Origin: Candidatus Rifleibacteriota bacterium
Lineage (GTDB): Bacteria; Muiribacteriota; Ozemobacteria; Ozemobacterales; Ozemobacteraceae
Assembly: GCA_024710355.1 (NCBI GenBank)
Contig: JANJUX010000009.1
Span: 1-64,000 of the forward strand
Length of the DNA: 64,000 nucleotides
Direction: 5' to 3'
Part shown: piece after piece, positions 57,709-64,000 of the stretch
How the letters are laid out: each line of letters begins with the position of its first letter
Numbering within the stretch: the stretch's first letter is position 1
The notes under the pieces: model-generated
What the model saw: the letters and a program-made list of their open reading frames with translations, nothing else
Databases searched by the model: none
What the model was told of the DNA's origin: nothing
Position numbers and translations under genes: made by a program

Positions 57709-60700
57709 ATGAGCGAAACCACCAGGCCGAATTCGATCGCCCGGCTGATAACCGCCAATTTTTTCGGTGCCTTCAACGACAACGCCTGGAAAATGATCGT
57801 CGCTTTTTTAGCGATTCGATCGGCCACCGCCGGCCTGCAGCCAGGCACTCAGCAGTTCGAAAACCTTTCACAGCTGCAGACGACCATGACCTTTGTCGTC
57901 TTTACCCTGCCGATCGTGATTTTCTCGTTGCCGGCCGGGCTGATCGCCGACCGCCTCAGCAAACGCAGTGTCATCGTCTGGATGAAAGGCCTCGAAGTCG
58001 TGCTCATGGCCCTGGCGACGCTGAGCCTGGTTTACCCCGAGTTCGTGCCGCCGCTGGTGATTCTTGGCCTGATGGGCGTGCAGACCGCAATTTTCAGCCC
58101 GGCAAAATACGGCATCATGCCAGAACTGCTGCCACACGACCGGCTTTCGAAAGGCAACGCCGCCCTCGAAATGTGGACCTTCATCGCGATCATCGCCGGC
58201 ACAGCCGCCGGCGGCTTTCTGCTCGATCTCGCCGGCGCGAATATCTGGCTCAGCGGCCTTTGTCTGGCAATTTTTGCCGCCATCGGCTGCATGGCCTCTC
58301 TCGGAATACCAGACGTGGCACCCGCCCGCAGTGAAGGCGGCTTTATCGACACCATAAAAGGCTCACTGCAGGCCATACTTGCCGACCGGGTCATCTGGCT
58401 CGCGGTTCTCGGCTCGGGCCTGTTCTGGGCCATAGCCAGCCTGCTCGGCCAGGATATCCTCGTCTATGCCAAAGCACTGACACTTGGGCAACCGGATTCA
58501 GACACCCTCAGCGGCCTGCCGCTGGCGTTTTACGGTATTGGTGTCGGCCTCGGCAGCGTCTGGGCAGGCCGGCTTTCGGGCCGCCTCGTCGAATATGGCC
58601 TGATTCCGCTCGGTGCGATCGGTATCGGCTTTTTCACCATGCTGTTCGGCCTCATCGCGCCCGGCTATTATCTGACCCTGGCGTTCATGGCCGCCCTCGG
58701 CGTTGCCAGCGGTCTGATCGTCGTGCCCCTGAACGCCATTCTGCAGTGGCGCTCACCGGCCGAGCGGCGCGGTGGCGTCATCGCCCTCGCCAACGTTTTC
58801 ATTTTCGCCTCGATCGTCGTCGGCTCGCTTGGCGCCGCCGGTCTGGCGGTTGCCGGCCTCACGCCGCTGGGCATTCTCATTTTCACCTCGATCATCACCA
58901 CCGCCGGTATGCTCTGGGCCATCTACCTGCTGCCCGATTTCCTGATCAGGCTGATTTTCGTCATCATCACCCACTTCTTCTACCGCCTCACGATCGTCAA
59001 CGGCGAAAAGATCCCGCTCGAAGGCGGTGCCCTGCTGGTTCCCAACCACGTCTCGTTCATCGACAGCTTTCTCGTCATGGCGAGCACCGACCGCCAGGTG
59101 CGTTTCCTCGTCGACGAAATCTACTATCACCATCCGCTGCTGCACTGGCTGATGAAAGCAATGCACGCGATTCCGGTCTCGGCCACCGGCGGCCTCAAAA
59201 TGATTCTCAGGGCCCTGCGCGACGCCGGCAACTTCCTAGATCAGGGCGACCTGGTCTGCATTTTCGCCGAAGGCCAGATCACGCGCACCGGCCAGATGCT
59301 GCCGTTCCGGCGCGGGCTCGAAAAGATCGTGCGCGGCCGCCAGGCGCCGATCATTCCGGTGCACCTCGACCGCGTCTGGGGCAGTATCTACAGCCGTTCC
59401 GGCGGCCGTTTCCTGACGAAGCTTCCCGAAACCTTCCCCTACCCGATCACCGTCACTTTCGGCGAGCCGATGCCGGCTGACACACCGGCCCACGGCGTTC
59501 GCATCGCGGTGCAGGAACTCGCAACGCGCGCCTGGGAATACCGCCGCGCCGAATCACGCCCGCTGCATCACTACTTTATCAGACGCATGCGCACCCGCCC
59601 CTGGCGCACAGCTTTCGCCGATTCCTCAGGAAAATCAATGAATCGCCTGACTGCCCTGATCAGTTCGATCGCCCTCACCCGTGCCCTCGGGCCGCTCTGG
59701 GGTGATGAGAAGAACGTCGGCATTCTGATGCCGCCGACGATGGGCGGCGCCCTTGCCAACATCGCGACCGCGATGGCCGGAAAAGTCTCGGTCAACCTCA
59801 ATTTCACCGCCGGCAAATCGGGCATGACCTCGGCGCTGAACCAGGCCGGCATCAAAAGCATCATCACCAGCCGCACCTTTATTGAAAAGGCAACGCTCGA
59901 ACTGCCTGAAGATGCGAAAATTATTTATCTCGAAGACGTGCTGCCGAATATTGGCTTCACTACCCGGCTTCTGGCAATTTTCGCCGCGTTCTGTCTGCCG
60001 ATACGGCTGATCGAAAAACTCTGCGGCGCCGTTTCCCGGCCATCGGTCGAAGAGACCGCCACCATCATCTTTTCGAGCGGCAGCACCGGCGAGCCGAAGG
60101 GCGTCATGCTCTCGCACTACAACGTCGCTGCGAATGCGGAAGCGGTCGGCCAGGCGATCACCGTTAACGATTCCGACAAGCTGCTCGGCATTCTGCCGCT
60201 GTTCCACTCGTTCGGCTACATGTCGCTGTGGTATGCGATCCGCTTCGGCATGGGCATCGTCTTTCACCCGAACCCGCTCGACGCCGGGAAAATCGGCGAA
60301 GTGATCGAGAACGAGGCGGTCACTTTCCTGATTGCGACCCCGACTTTTCTGCAGATTTACATGCGGCGCTGCTCGCCCGGCCAGCTTGGCAGTCTGCGCA
60401 TCGTTTTCACCGGCGCTGAAAAGCTGACCGAGAAGCTCGCGGCCGCTTTCGAAGAGAAGTTCGGCATCAAGCCGATCGAAGGTTACGGCGCCACCGAATG
60501 TGCCCCGGCGATCACGGTCAGCACCCTCGACTACCGTGGCCAGGGCATCTACCAGTTCGGTTCGCGGCGCGGTTTTGTCGGGCACCCGGTGCCCGGCGTT
60601 TCGGTGCGTATCGTCGATTCCGAGACCGGTGCCCTGCTGCCGCCCGGCAAACCCGGAATGCTGCTGGTCAAGGGCCCGAATGTCATGCAGGGTTACATCG

Positions 60701-61137
60701 GCCGCCCCGACCTGACCGCGAAGGTTCTCAAAGACGGCTGGTACACGACCGGCGATATCGCGATCATGGACGAAAGCGGCTTCATCAAGATCACCGACCG
60801 TCTGTCGCGGTTCTCGAAGATCGGCGGCGAAATGGTGCCGCACGGCAAGGTCGAAGACGCTCTGCACGAGGCGTTCGGCTCCGATATCAGGGTATTTGCG
60901 GTCACTGCCGTGCCAGATGAACGCAAGGGCGAGTCGCTCGCCGTCATTCACACGATCGACGAGGAAAAAATCGCCGCCGTGCTCGAAAAGATGGCCGGCA
61001 TGGGTCTGCCGAATCTGTTTATTCCGAAAAAAGACAGTTTCGTCAAAGTCGATAAAATTCCGGTTCTCGGCACCGGCAAAGTCGACCTGCGCGGCCTCAA
61101 GGAAACCGCCAGCAAAGCCCTCTGCCCATCAGCCTGA
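57709..61137 (+). CDS. aas: Fused LplT-type transporter, PlsC acyltransferase and acyl-ACP synthetase (Aas)
   Basis: The 1142-residue protein joins three functions that are separate in many bacteria. Residues about 1-420 are a major-facilitator lysophospholipid flippase-like transporter (ARLITANFFGAFNDNAWKM). Residues about 430-640 are an acyltransferase with NHVSFID near 445 and FAEGQITRTG near 520. The rest is an AMP-forming acyl-ACP synthetase with IFSSGSTGEPKGVML near 788, GYGATECAP and YTTGDIAIMDE. It should take up lysophospholipids, re-acylate them and activate fatty acids at the inner membrane. GGGGAGAAACC precedes its ATG. galT follows after 25 bases and may be co-transcribed. Confidence 0.94.
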   Translation: MSETTRPNSIARLITANFFGAFNDNAWKMIVAFLAIRSATAGLQPGTQQFENLSQLQTTMTFVVFTLPIVIFSLPAGLIADRLSKRSVIVWMKGLEVVLMALATLSLVYPEFVPPLVILGLMGVQTAIFSPAKYGIMPELLPHDRLSKGNAALEMWTFIAIIAGTAAGGFLLDLAGANIWLSGLCLAIFAAIGCMASLGIPDVAPARSEGGFIDTIKGSLQAILADRVIWLAVLGSGLFWAIASLLGQDILVYAKALTLGQPDSDTLSGLPLAFYGIGVGLGSVWAGRLSGRLVEYGLIPLGAIGIGFFTMLFGLIAPGYYLTLAFMAALGVASGLIVVPLNAILQWRSPAERRGGVIALANVFIFASIVVGSLGAAGLAVAGLTPLGILIFTSIITTAGMLWAIYLLPDFLIRLIFVIITHFFYRLTIVNGEKIPLEGGALLVPNHVSFIDSFLVMASTDRQVRFLVDEIYYHHPLLHWLMKAMHAIPVSATGGLKMILRALRDAGNFLDQGDLVCIFAEGQITRTGQMLPFRRGLEKIVRGRQAPIIPVHLDRVWGSIYSRSGGRFLTKLPETFPYPITVTFGEPMPADTPAHGVRIAVQELATRAWEYRRAESRPLHHYFIRRMRTRPWRTAFADSSGKSMNRLTALISSIALTRALGPLWGDEKNVGILMPPTMGGALANIATAMAGKVSVNLNFTAGKSGMTSALNQAGIKSIITSRTFIEKATLELPEDAKIIYLEDVLPNIGFTTRLLAIFAAFCLPIRLIEKLCGAVSRPSVEETATIIFSSGSTGEPKGVMLSHYNVAANAEAVGQAITVNDSDKLLGILPLFHSFGYMSLWYAIRFGMGIVFHPNPLDAGKIGEVIENEAVTFLIATPTFLQIYMRRCSPGQLGSLRIVFTGAEKLTEKLAAAFEEKFGIKPIEGYGATECAPAITVSTLDYRGQGIYQFGSRRGFVGHPVPGVSVRIVDSETGALLPPGKPGMLLVKGPNVMQGYIGRPDLTAKVLKDGWYTTGDIAIMDESGFIKITDRLSRFSKIGGEMVPHGKVEDALHEAFGSDIRVFAVTAVPDERKGESLAVIHTIDEEKIAAVLEKMAGMGLPNLFIPKKDSFVKVDKIPVLGTGKVDLRGLKETASKALCPSA

Positions 61138-61162
61138 CAAAAAGTGAGAAAGGATCAGAGAC

Positions 61163-62179
61163 ATGTCAGAGATCAGATACAATGCGATTACCGGGGACTG
61201 GGTGATTATAGCGACCGAGCGGGCGAAGCGCCCGATGAATTTTGCCGAGCGGGCGCAGCAGGCGGTAGTGCCGGCTTATGTTGCCGGTTGCCCGTTCTGT
61301 CGGGGCAATGAGGCGGCAGCGGCTGATGAAGAGTATCGGCTCGATGATGCGGCCGGCAACTGGCTGATCCGTTCGGTGCGCAACAAGTTTTCGGCGCTTT
61401 CGGCGGTCGGTGAGGCGATGGCCCTCGACCCGGAAAAGAAGACCGTCAACGGCGTCGGCCGCCACGAAGTTATTGTCGAATCGCCGCGCCACGATCAAAT
61501 CATCGCTTTCCACACGTTTGCAGAGACGCGCAATCTGTTAGAGGTCTACCGCCGGCGTTTTCTCGCCTTTTATGAAGACCCGCGCGTCAGGCACGTCATT
61601 CTTTACAAGAACCACGGCCCCGACGCCGGCACTTCGCTCGAGCACCCGCATTCGCAGATCGTCGGCACGCCGGTTATTCCGGGGCAGGTGCTGCAGCGCA
61701 TCGAGCTCGCCGAAAAATCGCTGCACGAAACCGGAATCTGTCTCTACTGCAAAACCATGAACGAAGAAGTCAGTGAGGCGAAGCGGCTGGTTGCTGAAAC
61801 GAAGCATTTTGTGGCGTTCATCCCCTTTGCGTCGCTGTCGCCCTACCATGTCTGGATATTCCCGAAGCGGCATTCGGCATGTTTTTCGACCGCGAGTCAG
61901 GGCGAGCTCGATGATCTGGCGGCTCTGCTTCCGAATGTTCTGGGCCGGCTCCACACGGCGCTGCAGAACCCCTCGTTCAATTTCGTCATCAGATCGCTCG
62001 CACCGGATGAAGCCGATGCCCCGCATTTTCACTGGTATCTCGCCATCGTGCCGCGCCTGTCGAAAGCGGCCGGTTTCGAGCTGGGCACCGGCATGTATAT
62101 CAACAGCTCGATCCCCGAGCACAGCGCCGAGAACCTGCGCCAGGCCGCCCCGGCCAGGAAACAGGACTCCGCCGGATGA
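61163..62179 (+). CDS. galT: Galactose-1-phosphate uridylyltransferase
   Basis: The 338-residue protein has zinc-binding CPFCRGNE and CLYC, the NHGPDAGTSLEHPHSQIVGT segment with the active-site histidine (HPH near residue 161), and DAPHFHWYLAIVPRL near the end, all marks of GalT. It swaps UMP between UDP-glucose and galactose-1-phosphate (Leloir pathway). No galK or galE is nearby. AAAGGAT precedes the ATG. The last four bases overlap the next gene (ATGA), linking the two. Confidence 0.93.
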   Translation: MSEIRYNAITGDWVIIATERAKRPMNFAERAQQAVVPAYVAGCPFCRGNEAAAADEEYRLDDAAGNWLIRSVRNKFSALSAVGEAMALDPEKKTVNGVGRHEVIVESPRHDQIIAFHTFAETRNLLEVYRRRFLAFYEDPRVRHVILYKNHGPDAGTSLEHPHSQIVGTPVIPGQVLQRIELAEKSLHETGICLYCKTMNEEVSEAKRLVAETKHFVAFIPFASLSPYHVWIFPKRHSACFSTASQGELDDLAALLPNVLGRLHTALQNPSFNFVIRSLAPDEADAPHFHWYLAIVPRLSKAAGFELGTGMYINSSIPEHSAENLRQAAPARKQDSAG

Positions 62180-63081
62180 GCAATTCGCCAGTCGATGCAA
62201 CGCAGATCGCACCCGGAGCGGGCCAAAAAGCTGCAATTATCTTTGAGGCCCGGCCATTTGCAGGCATTGAGCCGGTAAAAATGGCCGGGAAGTTTACAGA
62301 AGGTGTTACCGAGATTCTTCCGGCCGGTGAAATCATCAGGCGTTGCCGGCTGGTACCGGGTTTTGCGCACGAAATCATCGGGCACAGCGAGAATAACGTT
62401 GCGATCGATCTGTATAAAATCGGCAATGGTGCGCACCCGGTTCTGTTTTACGGTTTCCCCGACCCTGGCGAGGCGATTGGCGCCACAGGCATTCTGGCAT
62501 TAATGCAGGCTCTTTCTGCCCCAGAATGTGCTCTGCGCCGACTCGATGTCACCTGGCTGTTCGTTCCCTGTCTGAATTTTGACGATCAGCCCGACAACGG
62601 CAGATCGCTGAGCCGGGTCATGAAAACCTCAGCCCAGGAAGTCGACTGGCTGGTGCACAATCCCCGCCCGGAAACCACGGCCCTGCTCGACATTCTGAAG
62701 CGGTATCGCCCGCGGTTTGTTTTTCCGATGCACGACGAATTTCACTGCAACGAGATAAAGCCGGTATATTTCCCGGTTTCGCACCCGGTGCCCGCCTGGC
62801 TAGCAGAAAACCTGCGCCGGCTCGTCGTTCAGGCAGGCTTTGCGATCGACTCTTCGTTCAACCACCCGCAGATGGGCGAAGGCTTTTTCATCATCGAAGA
62901 GGAAGCCGGCGAAGAATTTTCCGGCTGCACCTGGTCGTTCGCCCAGCAGCACGGCTTCGTCTTCATCTGCGAACTTTTCGCCGCCCCCGGCATCCCACAC
63001 AGAAATCTCGCCGCCACCCAGCTGGCAGCCGGCCTGACGGTAATGACCACCCTGAAAGATCTGTCTGCCAACCGGCGCTGA
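62176..63081 (+). CDS. M14-like zinc carboxypeptidase family protein with altered metal site
   Basis: The 301-residue protein fits the M14/aspartoacylase-like fold: VLFYGFPDPGEAIGATGIL near residue 93, WLFVPCLNFDDQPDNGRS, PMHDEFHCNE near 186 and FICELFAAPG near 265. Related M14 proteins carry HPNE at the first site, supplying zinc ligands His and Glu. Here it is DPGE, so the histidine is an aspartate while the glutamate, a later histidine and the catalytic glutamate remain. Activity and substrate are therefore uncertain. The start overlaps the galT stop by four bases, and the Shine-Dalgarno sequence is weak. Confidence 0.75.
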   Translation: MSNSPVDATQIAPGAGQKAAIIFEARPFAGIEPVKMAGKFTEGVTEILPAGEIIRRCRLVPGFAHEIIGHSENNVAIDLYKIGNGAHPVLFYGFPDPGEAIGATGILALMQALSAPECALRRLDVTWLFVPCLNFDDQPDNGRSLSRVMKTSAQEVDWLVHNPRPETTALLDILKRYRPRFVFPMHDEFHCNEIKPVYFPVSHPVPAWLAENLRRLVVQAGFAIDSSFNHPQMGEGFFIIEEEAGEEFSGCTWSFAQQHGFVFICELFAAPGIPHRNLAATQLAAGLTVMTTLKDLSANRR

Positions 63082-63215
63082 TCAAAATGCAGCGGTAAAT
63101 TCCTATTCTGGCCTTTATAGATAGTATTCCCGCGTTTATTCACCTGAATATGAAATCAGTAATTTCAGGGATTTTTCAGCCAGCAAAAATTCAGGCAAAA
63201 TTTGCCGAAAACCTC

Positions 63216-63245
63216 TTGGGGAAACCGGCCGCCACCTGTTATAAT
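63216..63245 (+). promoter_or_regulatory. Promoter candidate at the AT-rich junction
   Basis: TTGGGG (63216-63221) and a perfect TATAAT (63240-63245) are 18 bases apart. It faces the AT-rich stretch and is followed at once by a palindrome. Confidence 0.45.
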
Positions 63246-63257
63246 CGTTTTATATTT

Positions 63258-63276
63258 ATATGACTTTCGGTCATAT
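63258..63276. promoter_or_regulatory. Palindromic operator-like site
   Basis: ATATGAC-TTTCG-GTCATAT has two perfect seven-base arms just after a -10 box, covering or following the expected transcription start. Palindromes of this ATGAC...GTCAT form are often bound by TetR-type repressors. No regulator gene is seen in the window. Confidence 0.45.
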
Positions 63277-63687
63277 CATATGAGAAAAAATACGAGAAGA
63301 TAACGTGAATTACGGGGTTTCAGAACATATTGCATGTAAAAACATTGGCATGAAAGCCTGCCGCCTGCTGCAGACTGTTCGTGCCAATCAATGCAAAAGC
63401 ACCGGGTCAATAATTTTGCCCCCATCAGTCGGGAGCAAGAGCGCCCCCGTTCTTACCAAAATGTCCTCGGAGCTTTTACCAACAAAAACGCGGCAGTTTA
63501 AGCCCCCTCAAAATACCACCCATCAAACAATCTACATATCGTGCTATCTCTACCTCTGCAAAATCCATAAAATACAGATTCCGTATATTACCTAAGTCGC
63601 AACAATGAAAACAAAATAAATCTGAACAATATTGCAAAAACGTATTTATAGAACTTAAATTCTAATAAGGAAAGAGGAAAGTAGATT

Positions 63688-64000
63688 TTGTTCTCAGATC
63701 AAGATATTAAAAATAATCTCGGTAAAAATATAGTAATACACCCATTTCGCGAAGAAGATCTTACTCCAGTTGGCTATAATCTTCGCCCTAGCGATTTTGT
63801 TTTTTCAGTAATAAAAAAAGAGCTGATTAAAGCAAATGATGGCATTTATGAAATTCCACCAAACGACACAGTACTCATCTTAACAGAAGAAACCGTTTGG
63901 GTATCTGGAAGAGTGGCCGGTACATTTCATTCGAAGGTTGGACTGGTTTCGAAAGGCTTTGGTCATATTTCAACAACTCTTGACCCAAATTGGAAAGGAC
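63688..64000 (+). CDS. dCTP deaminase/dUTPase-like protein (truncated by window end)
   Basis: A frame from a TTG behind AAAGAGGAAAG stays open to the window edge (104 codons). It reads MFSDQDIKNNLGKN, GYNLRPSDFVFSV, VLILTEETVWVSG, AGTFHSKVGLVSKGFGHIS and TTLDPNWKG, which matches the N-terminal two-thirds of dCTP deaminases (SDxDI start, YxLRxxD, TxExV, and DPxWxG). The usual RSS segment is HSK, so it may be a divergent member rather than a standard Dcd. Codon use is AT-rich, unlike the rest of the window. The catalytic glutamate would lie beyond the edge. Divergent Dcd-like genes occur in phage-defence and mobile regions, but here that is inference. Confidence 0.7.
   Translation, partial: MFSDQDIKNNLGKNIVIHPFREEDLTPVGYNLRPSDFVFSVIKKELIKANDGIYEIPPNDTVLILTEETVWVSGRVAGTFHSKVGLVSKGFGHISTTLDPNWKG

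Larger units (their letters stand above)
63082..63687. other. AT-rich junction region, probable island boundary
   Basis: About 606 bases with no credible gene. GC content falls visibly along it. It carries a promoter candidate and a palindrome (63216-63276) but no matching gene downstream. An open frame at 63305-63595 has a GTG start, poor composition and no recognisable protein, so I do not call it. Confidence 0.5.

Noticed and set aside
59635..60951. Long 438-codon open frame antisense to the acyl-ACP synthetase gene
   Set aside because: It is a shadow frame produced by strong third-position GC bias of the real gene; no Shine-Dalgarno sequence, composition rich in Arg/Gly/Asp, and the plus-strand protein is clearly conserved.
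63305..63595. 96-codon frame in the AT-rich junction
   Set aside because: GTG start without a clear ribosome site, low-complexity and atypical protein composition, no recognisable domain.

Overview
The window is a chromosomal segment of moderate-to-high GC, from a Gram-negative-type, probably anaerobic or facultative bacterium. The evidence is a full set of promoters of the TTGACA/TATAAT type, many exported proteins with Sec signals, a TspO, class III cyclases, cyclic-di-GMP signalling, a ferredoxin-linked indolepyruvate oxidoreductase, and a very large secreted protein beside a pilin-like gene. No marker gene fixes the phylum. The mix of pilin-like proteins, DUF2341-type giant secreted proteins and amino-acid metabolism would suit an uncultured lineage such as Candidatus Riflebacteria, but that is a guess.

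Layout. 1-8 kb: a class III cyclase-like receptor that has lost its metal-binding residues, an ankyrin-like membrane-anchored protein whose mRNA looks leaderless, L-serine dehydratase, a PlsC-like acyltransferase, and a ferric-reductase-like flavocytochrome with a small membrane partner. 7.6-17.5 kb: a three-gene run ending in a 2897-residue secreted protein with two DUF2341-like modules and nine C-terminal repeats of about 125 residues. 17.5-24 kb: azlCD, a broken AlbA_2-type regulator gene, tRNA-Asn with its own promoter, leader hairpin and terminator, an exported protein, and monomeric isocitrate dehydrogenase. 24-36 kb: CNNM/CorC-type transporter, MATE exporter, tldD-pmbA, GNAT, an ABC1 kinase convergent with an exported 5'-nucleotidase, tspO, and an intact adenylate/guanylate cyclase. 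36-43 kb: exported proteins, a receiver-GGDEF-EAL protein coupled to an ADP-ribosylglycohydrolase, and iorAB.

45-54.4 kb is the metabolic core: folD, a class V aminotransferase, fhs, gcvT, glyA, gcvH, gcvPA and gcvPB, all on one strand and behind one good promoter. Together with the serine dehydratase at 3.4 kb this is the enzyme set of the reductive glycine pathway (formate and CO2 to glycine, serine and pyruvate), or of its reverse, glycine/serine fermentation. Only lipoamide dehydrogenase and a formate dehydrogenase are missing from the window. 54.7-63 kb holds a CCA-adding-type nucleotidyltransferase, a PH-like membrane protein, a fused LplT-PlsC-acyl-ACP synthetase, galT and an M14-like protein.

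The most novel-looking DNA is a pair of intergenic elements on either side of the nucleotidyltransferase gene (54440-54643 and 56262-56352). They share long inverted arms, and their outermost stem differs by compensatory changes. The larger copy carries three extra near-perfect hairpins inside a closing stem. The last 900 bases become AT-rich and end in a truncated dCTP-deaminase-like gene, suggesting the edge of an acquired island.
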